Below are positions 45,763 through 55,648 of a stretch of DNA of 64,000 bases, piece by piece. The position numbers and the translations under genes are program-made. The notes under the pieces are model-generated. The model was not told the DNA's origin and made no database searches. It was given only the letters and a program-made list of their open reading frames with translations. How positions within the stretch are numbered: position 1 is the stretch's first letter; every line of letters begins with the position of its first letter. Origin of the DNA: Amaricoccus sp. (GTDB lineage: Bacteria > Pseudomonadota > Alphaproteobacteria > Rhodobacterales > Rhodobacteraceae); the NCBI RefSeq assembly GCF_017993425.1, contig NZ_JAGOMQ010000009.1, positions 1 through 64,000 of the forward strand, read 5' to 3'.

Positions 45763-46058
45763 TCAGGCCTTGTGACCAGCTTGACCGGGGGGTTGCAATT
45801 CGGCCCCCGGCGCGCTGCGCGACCGGCGGCCGGGAATCTCTGAACATTGTGCGAAAATTAGTCAATCTGCATATTCAAGGGGCAGGTCGTGAAGGCCTCC
45901 CCTCGGCGCCGGCGGCTCCGCAGCGCGCCGCGGCGCCCGCGGCCGGGTCCGGCGGAGGCGACGGGCGGCCGCGTCCGTGCCGCGGCTTTTTTCGCTCGCG
46001 CGCCCTTCGGGCCTCTGCTAGGAAGCCCCCTCAGCCGGGGCCGCGGCGGGTCCCGTCC

Positions 46059-46143
46059 GCGGGCGTGGCGGAATTGGCAGACGCACCAGATTTAGGTTCT
46101 GGCGCCGAAAGGCGTGGGGGTTCGAGACCCTCCGCCCGCACCA
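46059..46143 (+). tRNA. tRNA-Leu (anticodon UAG)
   Basis: GCGGGCG pairs with CGCCCGC, followed by an A discriminator and an encoded CCA (46141-46143). The anticodon loop TTTAGGT gives TAG, and the D-loop AATTGGCAGACGC and the long variable arm are typical of leucine tRNA. The trigger factor gene follows 25 bp later. Confidence 0.95.
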
Positions 46144-46168
46144 GATTCGAGGCGACGAGGAAGACGGA

Positions 46169-47521
46169 ATGCAGGTCACGCAGACCCTGAACGAAGGCCT
46201 GAAGCGGGGCTACGCCATCACGGTGCCGGCGTCCGAGCTGGAGGCCAAGGTGACGGCGAAGCTCGAGGAGGCCCGCAAGGACTTCCAGATGAAGGGCTTC
46301 CGCAAGGGCAAGGCCCCGGCGGCGCTGATGAAGAAGATGTTCGGCAAGTCCGTGCTCGGCGAGGCCATGCAGGACGCCATCGACAGCGCGGTGCGCGACC
46401 ATTTCGAGGCGACCGGCGATCGCCCGGCCCTGCAGCCCGAGGTCAAGATGACCAACGAGGGCTGGAAGGAGGGCGACGACGTCGAGGTCTCGATGACCTA
46501 CGAGGCGCTGCCCGAGGTGCCGGCGGTGGACTTCTCCGGCATCGAGCTCGAGCGGCTGGTCGCGGAGATCGACGACGACGCGGTGACCGAGGCGCTGGAG
46601 AACCTCGCGAAGTCGGCGAGCGTCTTCGAGGACCGCAAGAAGGGCTCGAAGGCCAAGGACGGCGACCAGGTGGTGATCGACTTCAAGGGCTCGATCGACG
46701 GGGTCGAGTTCGAGGGCGGCGCCGCGGAGGACTTCCCCCTGGTGCTCGGCTCGGGCGGGTTCATCCCCGGCTTCGAGGAGCAGCTGGTCGGCGCCAAGGC
46801 GGGCGAGGACGTCGAGGTGAAGGTGACCTTCCCCGAGGCCTACGGCGCGCCGCATCTCGCCGGCAAGGACGCGGTCTTCGCCGTCACGGTCAAGGGCGTG
46901 AAGGCCCCGAAGCCCGCCCCGATCGACGACGAGCTGGCGACGCGCTTCGGCGCGGACGACCTCGAGGCGCTGAAGGCGCAGGTGCGCGACCGGCTCTCGG
47001 CCGAGTACGGCCAGGCCTCGCGCGCGGTGCTGAAGCGGCGGCTGATGGACGCCCTCGACGAGCGGGTTGGCTTCGACCTGCCGCCCACCCTCGTCGACGT
47101 CGAGGCGAACCAGATCGCCCACCAGCTGTGGCACGAGGAGCATCCCGACCACCACGGCCACGACCACGGCTCGATCTCGCCGACCGAGGAGCACCGCAAG
47201 CTCGCCGCGCGGCGGGTGCGGCTCGGGCTCCTGCTCGCGGACGTGGGCACCAAGGCGAACGTCGGCGTCACCGATCAGGAGATGCAGCGCGCCGTGATCG
47301 CCCAAGCCCGGCAGTATCCCGGGCAGGAGCGGCAGTTCGTGGAGTTCATCCAGAAGAACCCGCAGGCGCTGCAGCAGCTGCGCGCGCCGATCTTCGAGGA
47401 GAAGGTCGTCGACCACATCCTGACGCTGGCCGCGCTGGCCGACCGCAGCGTGACCAAGGACGAGCTGCAGAAGGCCGTCGAGGCGCTCGACGAGGACGTG
47501 CAGACCGTCGTCGAGGTCTGA
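46169..47521 (+). CDS. tig: Trigger factor
   Basis: This 450-residue ribosome-bound chaperone has the N-terminal ribosome-binding domain (signature [16 protein letters not shown], about residues 44-59), a central FKBP-type prolyl isomerase domain ([15 protein letters not shown] and on) and a helical C-terminal chaperone domain. A His/Asp-rich stretch [14 protein letters not shown] (about residues 324-337) is inserted in the C-terminal domain, which is unusual. Gene order tig – clpP – clpX is the classical one. Confidence 0.95.
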   Translation: MQVTQTLNEGLKRGYAITVPASELEAKVTAKLEEARKDFQMKGFRKGKAPAALMKKMFGKSVLGEAMQDAIDSAVRDHFEATGDRPALQPEVKMTNEGWKEGDDVEVSMTYEALPEVPAVDFSGIELERLVAEIDDDAVTEALENLAKSASVFEDRKKGSKAKDGDQVVIDFKGSIDGVEFEGGAAEDFPLVLGSGGFIPGFEEQLVGAKAGEDVEVKVTFPEAYGAPHLAGKDAVFAVTVKGVKAPKPAPIDDELATRFGADDLEALKAQVRDRLSAEYGQASRAVLKRRLMDALDERVGFDLPPTLVDVEANQIAHQLWHEEHPDHHGHDHGSISPTEEHRKLAARRVRLGLLLADVGTKANVGVTDQEMQRAVIAQARQYPGQERQFVEFIQKNPQALQQLRAPIFEEKVVDHILTLAALADRSVTKDELQKAVEALDEDVQTVVEV

Positions 47522-47560
47522 CGTCGCGGGCGGGGCCCCTGTGCCCTACGCAGGTTGATG

Positions 47561-47596
47561 CCGGGCGGCGCGGGTTGGCGCCGCCCGGTCCGTTTC
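47561..47596 (+). terminator. Terminator of tig
   Basis: CCGGGCGGCGC-GGGTTG-GCGCCGCCCGG is a perfect eleven-pair stem, followed by TCCGTTTC. It lies 40 bp behind the stop and separates tig from clpP. Confidence 0.75.
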
Positions 47597-47805
47597 GGGC
47601 CACGGTCCGGGTGAGCTTTATCCGATCTTGTGGTCGCCGGAGTTCTCGTGCAGGTTGAGCGACGCCGGCCGGGCCGCGACGTCTTGTAGGCGGGCGGCGG
47701 GAGGAATATCTGGCAGGTTGCGCGTCGTGTCGGGGCGCTGAGGAAACGCGGAAGCGGCGGCGCCGGGACGACGGCCTCGTCCGCCGGACAAGGAACGAGG
47801 ACCCG

Positions 47806-48435
47806 ATGAAAGATCCGGTCGATACCTACATGACCCTCGTGCCGATGGTGGTCGAGCAGACCGCCCGGGGCGAGCGCGCCTACGACATCTATTCCCGGCT
47901 GCTCAAGGAGCGGATCATCTTCGTGGCCGGCCCGGTCCATGACGGCATGTCGACGCTGATCGTGGCGCAGCTCCTCTTCCTCGAGGCCGAGAACCCGAAG
48001 AAGGAAATCTCGATGTACATCAACAGCCCGGGCGGCGTGGTGACGTCGGGGCTGTCGATCTACGACACGATGCAGTACATCCGCCCGCCGGTCTCGACGC
48101 TCTGCGTCGGCCAGGCCGCGTCGATGGGCTCGCTCCTGCTCACCGCCGGCGCGAAGGGGATGCGCTTCTCGCTGCCGAACAGCCGGATCATGGTCCACCA
48201 GCCCTCGGGCGGCTTCCAGGGCCAGGCGACCGACATCATGATCCACGCCCGCGAGACGCTTGCGCTCAAGGAGCGGCTCAACCAGATCTACGTCGAGCAC
48301 ACCGGCCAGACCTACGAGGCGGTGGAGCAGGCGCTGGAGCGCGACCGGTTCATGACGCCGCAGGACGCCAAGGAATGGGGGCTGATCGACGAGATCGTCG
48401 AGAAGCGTCCGCTCGGCGAGGCCAAGGCTGCCTGA
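47806..48435 (+). CDS. clpP: ATP-dependent Clp protease proteolytic subunit
   Basis: This 209-residue serine peptidase forms the two-ring ClpP chamber. The catalytic Ser106 is in VGQAASMGS and His131 in [20 protein letters not shown] and the hydrophobic patch for ClpX docking are intact. The start at 47806 follows AAGGAACGAGG. It is likely to be transcribed from its own promoter in the 209 bp behind the tig terminator. Confidence 0.97.
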   Translation: MKDPVDTYMTLVPMVVEQTARGERAYDIYSRLLKERIIFVAGPVHDGMSTLIVAQLLFLEAENPKKEISMYINSPGGVVTSGLSIYDTMQYIRPPVSTLCVGQAASMGSLLLTAGAKGMRFSLPNSRIMVHQPSGGFQGQATDIMIHARETLALKERLNQIYVEHTGQTYEAVEQALERDRFMTPQDAKEWGLIDEIVEKRPLGEAKAA

Positions 48436-48593
48436 GCCGTCCCTTGACGGACCGGGCGCCGGCCCGTGAACGCCGGCGCTTCGGGACTTGTAATTGCCGC
48501 GACATGCATGTCCTATGGTCGGCGTCGCGTGCGGCGCCGCGATCCTGATCGGGGAGCGTGCGGGAACTTGAGGGCGAAAGCCGGAGGCGGACG

Positions 48594-49856
<1,263 letters not shown>

Positions 49857-49880
49857 CGGTCCGGCAGACGAGAGTTCCAG

Positions 49881-49917
49881 GGGCCCGGCGCCGATGGCGG
49901 CCGGGCCCTTCTCGTTT
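49881..49917 (+). terminator. Terminator of clpX
   Basis: GGGCCCGG (49881-49888) pairs with CCGGGCCC (49901-49908), then TTCTCGTTTCC. The hairpin begins 24 bp after the stop codon. Confidence 0.75.
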
Positions 49918-49980
49918 CCGGAACGGGCGCCGGCGCGCCGCGTTGTCGTCTCACAACGCAACGACGGGAACCGCCAGGCC

Positions 49981-50277
49981 ATGGACCATTCGGCACACCG
50001 ACCGCTCGCGACGGGCGATCTCACGGAAGCGAACCTTCTCGACGCGGTCATCTACGGCCCAGGAGACGAGAAGGTGGGCACGGTCTCGCACGTCCACGGA
50101 GCCGGCCCCGGCAGCGAGGTCATCGTCGATGTCGGCGGCTTCCTCGGCATCGGCGCAAGGCCGGTCGCCATCGCGGTCAGCGAGCTGAACTTCATGCGGG
50201 ACGAGAACGGCGACGTACACGCGACGACCGCCATGACCAAGGATGACGCGAAGGCCCTGCCCGAGCATCATCACTGA
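49981..50277 (+). CDS. PRC-barrel domain protein
   Basis: This 98-residue protein is a single PRC-barrel: LLDAVIYGPGDEKVGTVSHV, then VIVDVGGFLGIGARPVAIAVSEL and a C-terminal ALPEHHH. Such small barrels occur in photosynthetic reaction centre H subunits, RNA-processing proteins and many stress-related proteins. The role here is unknown. The start at 49981 leaves the clpX terminator outside the gene; the ribosome site is weak. Confidence 0.8.
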   Translation: MDHSAHRPLATGDLTEANLLDAVIYGPGDEKVGTVSHVHGAGPGSEVIVDVGGFLGIGARPVAIAVSELNFMRDENGDVHATTAMTKDDAKALPEHHH

Positions 50278-50297
50278 CGCGGGCCTTCGGCCAGCCA

Positions 50298-50326
50298 AGC
50301 GGGGGCCCTTCGGCCCCGCTCTCATT
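50298..50326 (+). terminator. Possible terminator of the PRC-barrel gene
   Basis: AGCGGGG and CCCCGCT form the outer stem around a CTTCGG loop (50298-50320), followed by CTCATTTCC. It overlaps the end of the convergent binding-protein gene. Confidence 0.5.
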
Positions 50327-51161
50327 TCCGGGCGGTGACGAGGGCGGGCGGCACGCTGGCGTCGAAGCCGAACCAGCGCATGGAGAGGTCGCGCAGCGTG
50401 CCGTCGGCGCGCATCTCGCCGACGATGCGGGCGAGCTCGGCGGCGAGTTCGGGGTCGCCCTGCGCGATGGCCACCGCCGCGGGGGCGGAGAACAGCGGCT
50501 CGCCGACGATGCGGATGGCGCGGCCGCGGGCGATCTGCCCCTCGATGGCGACGCGGTCGTCGATCAGCGCATCGACGCGACCCTCGGAGAGCGCGAGGTA
50601 GTTCGGGCCGGTCACCGCATAGGCGATGATCTCCGGGTTCTCGATGCGCCACGTCACCGGGGGCGAGCCTTGGACGCCCATGTCCTGATGCCGGAGATAC
50701 ATGTCGAAGATGGTGTCCTCGAGCACGGCGATCTTGCGACCGGACGCCTCCTCCACCGTGGCGAGCGGGTCGTCCGTGCGGACGGCGAGCGCGGCGAAGC
50801 CGTAGGCGTAGACCGCCGGGAACGCCAGACGGGCGGCGCGGTCGGCGGTGGGCGTCATCTCGGTGACCGCGACGTCCCAGCCGTCGCCCCACTGGCCGGC
50901 GACCTGCTCCTCCCAGGGCGGCGTGACGAACTCGGCGCGCGCCCCGAGCCGCGACGCGATCTCGCGGGTCACGTCGACGTCGAACCCCGCATACTCGCCG
51001 ATCGGCTCACGCCAGGAATAGGGCGGCCAGGCCGGATCGGTGGCGCCGACGAGGATGCCGCTGTCGCGGATCCGGTCGAGCGCCGGCCCGGCAAGCGCGG
51101 GCGCGGCGGACAAGGTGGCGGACAAGACGATGGCGACGCAAAGCGTCGGAACCACGCGCAT
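50322..51161 (-). CDS. Amino-acid type ABC substrate-binding protein, family 3
   Basis: This 279-residue periplasmic protein has a signal peptide (MRVVPTLCVAIVLSATLSAAPALAG) and the SBP_bac_3 fold: GILVGATDPAWPPYSW, GEYAGFDVDVTREIASRLG and DVAVTEMTPTADRAA. It should bind a polar amino acid or a similar small ligand. No permease or ATPase genes adjoin it, so it is an orphan. GGGGGAAA lies upstream of the start. Confidence 0.9.
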   Translation of the reverse strand: MRVVPTLCVAIVLSATLSAAPALAGPALDRIRDSGILVGATDPAWPPYSWREPIGEYAGFDVDVTREIASRLGARAEFVTPPWEEQVAGQWGDGWDVAVTEMTPTADRAARLAFPAVYAYGFAALAVRTDDPLATVEEASGRKIAVLEDTIFDMYLRHQDMGVQGSPPVTWRIENPEIIAYAVTGPNYLALSEGRVDALIDDRVAIEGQIARGRAIRIVGEPLFSAPAAVAIAQGDPELAAELARIVGEMRADGTLRDLSMRWFGFDASVPPALVTARK

Positions 51162-51281
51162 CGAGATTTCCCCCGTTTTCTCTTGGCCCGAGACTAGCAC
51201 GATCGCGCGCCCCGCGGAACGATCCTTGACGGCGCGGCGCCAGCGGAACAAAAGCGAACGAAACGGCCGGACGGAGGGGCT

Positions 51282-51884
51282 ATGGCTGCGGTGACGGGAC
51301 CGGACGGGGTGGCGCGCTGCCGCTGGGCCGGCGCGGAGGCGGAGTTCCCGGCCTATCACGACACGGAATGGGGCTTTCCGGTGGCCGACGACCGGCGGCT
51401 CTTCGAGAAGATTTGCCTCGAGGGGTTCCAGTCCGGGCTGTCGTGGCGGACGATCCTCGTCAAGCGGGAGAACTTCCGCCGCGCCTTCGAGGGCTTCGAC
51501 TTCGAGCGGGTGGCGCGGTTCGGCCCGGCCGACGTGGAGCGGCTTCTCGGCGACGCCGGGATCATCCGACACCGCGGCAAGATCGAGGCGACGATCAACA
51601 ACGCTGCCCGCGCGCTGGAGATGCGCGACCGCGAGGGCTCGCTGGCGGCGTTCTTCTGGCGCTACGAGGCGGCGCCCCCTGCCTCGGAGGCGGGCGTGCG
51701 CGCGACCTCGCCGGAATCGGCGGCGCTGTCGAAGGAGCTGAAGAAGCGCGGCTGGAAGTTCGTCGGGCCGACCACGGTCTATGCGTTCATGCAGGCGATG
51801 GGGCTCGTCAACGACCACGACCCCGGCTGCTTCGCCCATGCCGAGGTCGCGGCGGCGCGGCGGACGTTCACGCCGCCCGCCTGA
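51282..51884 (+). CDS. tag: DNA-3-methyladenine glycosylase I
   Basis: This 200-residue repair enzyme removes 3-methyladenine from alkylated DNA. RCRWAGAEAEFPAYHDTEWGF at the N-terminus and NDHDPGCFAH at the C-terminus contribute the Cys and His zinc ligands. GFQSGLSWRTILVKRENFRRAF holds the base-binding pocket. The length is normal. It diverges from the substrate-binding protein gene. Confidence 0.95.
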   Translation: MAAVTGPDGVARCRWAGAEAEFPAYHDTEWGFPVADDRRLFEKICLEGFQSGLSWRTILVKRENFRRAFEGFDFERVARFGPADVERLLGDAGIIRHRGKIEATINNAARALEMRDREGSLAAFFWRYEAAPPASEAGVRATSPESAALSKELKKRGWKFVGPTTVYAFMQAMGLVNDHDPGCFAHAEVAAARRTFTPPA

Positions 51885-51956
51885 CCGGACCGGTGACTGG
51901 ACCCGGGCGCCGGCAGGCGCCATAAGGGTCGGGAAACGCGAGGCGACGAGGCGGGC

Positions 51957-52331
51957 ATGGGCCTTCTGGCGCAGATCTTCACTTGGTGGAACGGCGAGAC
52001 GCTGGCGACGCGGGTCTGGACCGCGCGGAACGGCAAGCGGGTCGGCGAGGACGCCGCCGGCAACGTGTTCTACCAGTCGGCCGACGGGTCGCGACGCTGG
52101 GTGATCTACAACGGCGAGGTCGAGGCCAGCCGGATCGCCCCGGAATGGCACGGCTGGCTGCACCACACCTGGCAGGAGCCGCCGACCGAGAAGCCGCTGG
52201 CGCGCAAGGCCTGGGAGAAGCCGCACCTGCCCAATATGACCGGCAGCGACGCCGCCTATCACCCGCCCGGCAGCCTGCATTCCGACCAGCCGCGCGCGCC
52301 GCGCGATTACGAGGCATGGGCGCCGGAATAA
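51957..52331 (+). CDS. NADH:ubiquinone oxidoreductase subunit, NDUFA12 family
   Basis: This 124-residue accessory protein of respiratory complex I has the family core: [37 protein letters not shown] and [11 protein letters not shown]. It is conserved in alphaproteobacteria and mitochondria. It begins a cluster with mlaD and a DUF2155 gene that is a common set in Rhodobacterales. GAGGCGGGC precedes the start. Confidence 0.93.
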   Translation: MGLLAQIFTWWNGETLATRVWTARNGKRVGEDAAGNVFYQSADGSRRWVIYNGEVEASRIAPEWHGWLHHTWQEPPTEKPLARKAWEKPHLPNMTGSDAAYHPPGSLHSDQPRAPRDYEAWAPE

Positions 52332-52350
52332 GGCCGGAGGAGCCGCGAGC

Positions 52351-52806
52351 ATGGCGCAGAACAGCGTCGCCGAGACGGTGATCGGCGCCGCGGTGATCGC
52401 CGCGGCGATCGGCTTCGTCGTCTATGCCGGGCAGGTCAGCGGCCGGCAGGCGACGCGCGACAGCTACGCCCTCTCGGCTCGGTTCCGCAGCGTCGAGGGC
52501 GTCGCGGTCGGGACCGACGTGCGGCTGGCGGGCATTCGCGTGGGCTCGGTGACCGGCCTCGCGCTCGACCCGGCGAGCTACGAGGCGACGGCGACCTTCG
52601 CCGTCGACCGCAGCGTCAAGCTGCCGGAGGATTCGGACGTGAAGGTGGCCTCCGAGGGGCTGCTCGGCGGCTCTTTCATCGAGATCACCCCGGGCGCCTC
52701 GGAGTTCATGCTCGACGACGGAGGCGAGATCCTGAACACCCAGAGCTCGGTGAGCCTGCTCAACCTCCTGATGAAGTTCGCGGGCGGGGGCGGGGGCGGG
52801 CAATGA
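52351..52806 (+). CDS. mlaD: Outer-membrane lipid asymmetry protein MlaD
   Basis: This 151-residue protein has one N-terminal membrane helix (about residues 8-27) and a single MCE domain: YALSARFRSVEGVAVGTDVRLAGIRVG, then SEGLLGGSFIEI. MlaD moves phospholipids between the membranes with MlaFEB. Those partners are not beside it. It ends in a glycine run and overlaps the next start by 4 bp (ATGA). Confidence 0.92.
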   Translation: MAQNSVAETVIGAAVIAAAIGFVVYAGQVSGRQATRDSYALSARFRSVEGVAVGTDVRLAGIRVGSVTGLALDPASYEATATFAVDRSVKLPEDSDVKVASEGLLGGSFIEITPGASEFMLDDGGEILNTQSSVSLLNLLMKFAGGGGGGQ

Positions 52807-53222
52807 GGTTCGCGCTGGGGCTGGCGCTCGCCTTCGGGCTCGCCGCCGCGCAGGCGGTGGCGGCGCAGTCGGCGGGATCGGGCGCGCCGGCGGTGGTCGG
52901 CGGCCAGATCGCCAACAGCCAGGACACCGTGCCGGCGCGCCGGGTGACCCTTCGGGCGCTCGACACGCTGAACGGCCGCACCGAGGATATCACCATGGAG
53001 GTGGGCGACATGGTGCGCTTCGGACAGCTCGAGATCCTGTTCGAATCGTGCCGCGTGCCGCGCGAGGCCCCGGAGAGCGACGCCTACGCCTTCCTGAAGA
53101 TACGCGACGTCCGCGAGGCGGAGCCGCGGTTCTCCGGCTGGATGTTCGCCTCGTCCCCGGCCCTCTCCGCCCTCGACCACCCGCGCTACGACGTCTGGGT
53201 CCTCGGCTGCGAGGGCGGGTGA
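52803..53222 (+). CDS. DUF2155 protein, periplasmic
   Basis: This 139-residue protein has a signal peptide (MRFALGLALAFGLAAAQAVAAQ) and the DUF2155 core: LRALDTLNGRTEDITMEVGD, then GQLEILFESCR and FSGWMFASSPALSALDHPRYDVWVLGC. The function is unknown. It is conserved next to mlaD and NDUFA12, and the two internal cysteines could form a disulfide. Translation is coupled to mlaD. Confidence 0.9.
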   Translation: MRFALGLALAFGLAAAQAVAAQSAGSGAPAVVGGQIANSQDTVPARRVTLRALDTLNGRTEDITMEVGDMVRFGQLEILFESCRVPREAPESDAYAFLKIRDVREAEPRFSGWMFASSPALSALDHPRYDVWVLGCEGG

Positions 53223-53301
53223 GGGATTTCTCGGGGCCTGACAAGGTCCACGCCCGGCGCGGCGCTGCGGGCCGGCCGGTGCGGAGACATTGGGGGAAGA
53301 G

Positions 53302-54894
53302 ATGCTGACGGCAGAACCGGATCCGACCGTTCCCAAGAAGGTGCTGGAGAACTACCACTCCCGCTCGCAGCGGGCGCACCTCGCGGCGCTCCGGCAGTTG
53401 CAGCAACTCCAGCAGGCGAAGCTCGGCCGCCCGGCGCGGGATACCGACGTGGTCGTCCGGGTGTCGCGGGACGCGCATGTTCCCCAGCTCGCGTGGCTCT
53501 GCGTCGTCAGCCGGAGCGGCTATGACTTCACCCTGGGATCGGGCGTCGAGCGGGGACCGAGGTCGATCTTCGAGGGCGTCTGGGACGGAGATTTCGCGGC
53601 GCACCAGTTTCACCGGTCGCAATACGTGTATGGCTCGGGAGCCGTCTGGAACAAGTACGTCATCTTCGTCCCGCCCAAGCACTGCTGGGAATATCTCTAC
53701 ATCCTCACGGATCGCGTTTCCGGAAAGACGTTCGTCTCCAATTCGTTCAACTACGCCTTCGCCGCGGCCGGGGTCGATACCGGCGACGCGTTCTTCGAGG
53801 CCGTGGCGGATACGCTGTTCCCGTCGACGAACACCGCCAGCACGCTCGGCATCGACCTCTACAACCCCGCGGTCTGCGAGACCGAGCGCTACGCGCTCAA
53901 GCGCATGATGTTCTACAACTTCATAGTCGACCCGGAGGGGGGCGTCACTTTGCTTTCCGGCGTCGACCCGGAGGCGCCCTACACCACCTACGCCGAGTAC
54001 CGCGCGTTCCTGGTGGGCAAGATCCGCGACATCCGCCTGAATGCGACCGATCCGGGCCGGTCGAGGCCGTTCCCGCCGATCACCCCCGTCTCCCGGGGCT
54101 ACGATTCCCCCTGCGTGGCGGTGCTGGCGCGGGACGCCGGCTGCAACGACGCCGTCACCATGGAGCTTGTGGTGAAGGGCAAGCTCGATTCCGGCACCGA
54201 CATCGCACGGAAGCTCGGGCTCAACGTGCATGTCGCCAGCCACATGCTGGGGGACGAGGTGCCCGCGCTCGCGGTGGCGTTCGAAGGGGACCGGCGCGAC
54301 GCGGTGCTCGAGTTCATAGCCACCGCGGGGATCGGCGACGACGTCGGGTTCCTCGGCTTCGAGGAAGCCCTGCGCGGGCGGGCCTTCCTGATCGGCGCGA
54401 TGGGGGACTCCGTCTGGCGGCGCAACTCGTCGCTGCCCCCCGGCCTTCCCGTGCGGGTGGCCTACGGCAAGAGCATCACCGAGTTCCGCCTCCGCACCGG
54501 CTTCGCCTTCGTCCCCGTCCCCTCGATCGGCGCGCGCTTCCCGAGCCGGGTGAAGCGGATGACGCGCACCGGGGAGATGGCCCCGTACACGCTGTGGGCC
54601 CCCTACGACCGGCCCTTCCCGCGGCGCGTGGTCGAGGAGGCGGGGATCGCCCGGGGCGAGTTCGGCTCGTCGAAATCGGCGGCCTCGCCGACGCCGAAGA
54701 ACCGCAGCGCGCTCTTCAGGCCCGCGGTGGAGGCCATGATGCGGCGCTATGGCCGCGCCGACGGCGACGCCGGGCCGACGTCGGACGAGGCGCGCCTGGC
54801 CGCGCTCGAGCGGGAGACCCGGCTGGTGAAGACCATGCTCGCGGACGTGCTGCGCGAGGTTGCGGACCTCCGCGCCGCCATCGGCAAGGAATAG
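53302..54894 (+). CDS. Asparagine-synthase-like PP-loop protein (putative)
   Basis: I do not recognise a named family for this 530-residue protein. Residues about 262-271 read PVSRGYDSPC, which fits the PP-loop SxGxDS motif of ATP pyrophosphatases such as asparagine synthetases. A later AFLIGAMGDSVWRR (about 361-374) resembles the region that follows it in that family. The N-terminal half would then be a worn glutaminase-like domain: it has ILTDRVSGKTFVSNSFNYAFA but no N-terminal catalytic Cys. The C-terminus (about 495-530) is a predicted coiled coil (LAALERETRLVKTMLADVLR). The start at 53302 has GGGGGAAGAG upstream. It is somewhat less GC-rich than its neighbours and stands alone. Confidence 0.6.
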   Translation: MLTAEPDPTVPKKVLENYHSRSQRAHLAALRQLQQLQQAKLGRPARDTDVVVRVSRDAHVPQLAWLCVVSRSGYDFTLGSGVERGPRSIFEGVWDGDFAAHQFHRSQYVYGSGAVWNKYVIFVPPKHCWEYLYILTDRVSGKTFVSNSFNYAFAAAGVDTGDAFFEAVADTLFPSTNTASTLGIDLYNPAVCETERYALKRMMFYNFIVDPEGGVTLLSGVDPEAPYTTYAEYRAFLVGKIRDIRLNATDPGRSRPFPPITPVSRGYDSPCVAVLARDAGCNDAVTMELVVKGKLDSGTDIARKLGLNVHVASHMLGDEVPALAVAFEGDRRDAVLEFIATAGIGDDVGFLGFEEALRGRAFLIGAMGDSVWRRNSSLPPGLPVRVAYGKSITEFRLRTGFAFVPVPSIGARFPSRVKRMTRTGEMAPYTLWAPYDRPFPRRVVEEAGIARGEFGSSKSAASPTPKNRSALFRPAVEAMMRRYGRADGDAGPTSDEARLAALERETRLVKTMLADVLREVADLRAAIGKE

Positions 54895-54907
54895 CGCCGC
54901 CCTCCGG

Positions 54908-55588
54908 TCACCGTGCCGCCGGCTCTGCGCGAGGCGGCGTCGCGAGAGCGAGGAGCGTGGCGCGGGCCGTGTCGGCCGCAAGGGCGCGGAAGCTCGCCGG
55001 GCGGTCGAGCGCAGCGGCGAGGCGGCGGCGGTAGTCGGCGCGCGCGATCTCGACGGCGCCGAGGCTCAGCAGGTGGTCGTTGACGAACTGGGTGTCGAGG
55101 AGCGTGAACCCCCCGGCGTTGAGGCGCGCCACCAGCGCGACGAGCGCGAGCTTGGAGGCGTCACGGCGCCGGCTGAACATGCTCTCGCCGAAGAACGCCC
55201 CGCCGAGCGCGACGCCGTAGAGCCCGCCGACCAGCGCCGCCCCGTCGCAGACCTCGACGGAATGCGCGTAGCCGCCGCGATGGAGGTCGAGATAAAGCCG
55301 GCGGATGCGCGGGTTGATCCAGGTCTCCGGCCGGTCCGCGCAGCCGTCGACCACCCCGGCGAAGTCGCGGTCGACGGCGATCTCCAGCGCCGTCGAGACG
55401 AAGGTCCGCGCGAGGCGGCGCGAGACATGCAGCCCGTCGAGCGGCAGCACGCCCCGGCGGCGCGGATCGACCCAGTAGAGCTCGTCGGAATCGGCCGAGT
55501 CGGCCATCGGGAACACGCCCGAGGCGTAGGCGCGCAGGAGGAGGGCGGGGGTGATCTCGTCACGCGCATCGTCGCGCATCGCTGCCAT
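54908..55588 (-). CDS. aat: Leucyl/phenylalanyl-tRNA-protein transferase
   Basis: This 226-residue enzyme adds Leu or Phe from tRNA to the N-terminus of Arg/Lys proteins, marking them for ClpAP. The family signature is clear: [32 protein letters not shown], then [43 protein letters not shown] and [16 protein letters not shown]. The start at 55588 or the ATG 9 bp inside are both possible. Confidence 0.96.
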   Translation of the reverse strand: MAAMRDDARDEITPALLLRAYASGVFPMADSADSDELYWVDPRRRGVLPLDGLHVSRRLARTFVSTALEIAVDRDFAGVVDGCADRPETWINPRIRRLYLDLHRGGYAHSVEVCDGAALVGGLYGVALGGAFFGESMFSRRRDASKLALVALVARLNAGGFTLLDTQFVNDHLLSLGAVEIARADYRRRLAAALDRPASFRALAADTARATLLALATPPRAEPAAR

Positions 55589-55648
55589 CCTGATCCGACG
55601 CCGAGGATGCGAAATGCCGCGTCGCCTGTCAAATCGCGCGTCGCGCCG

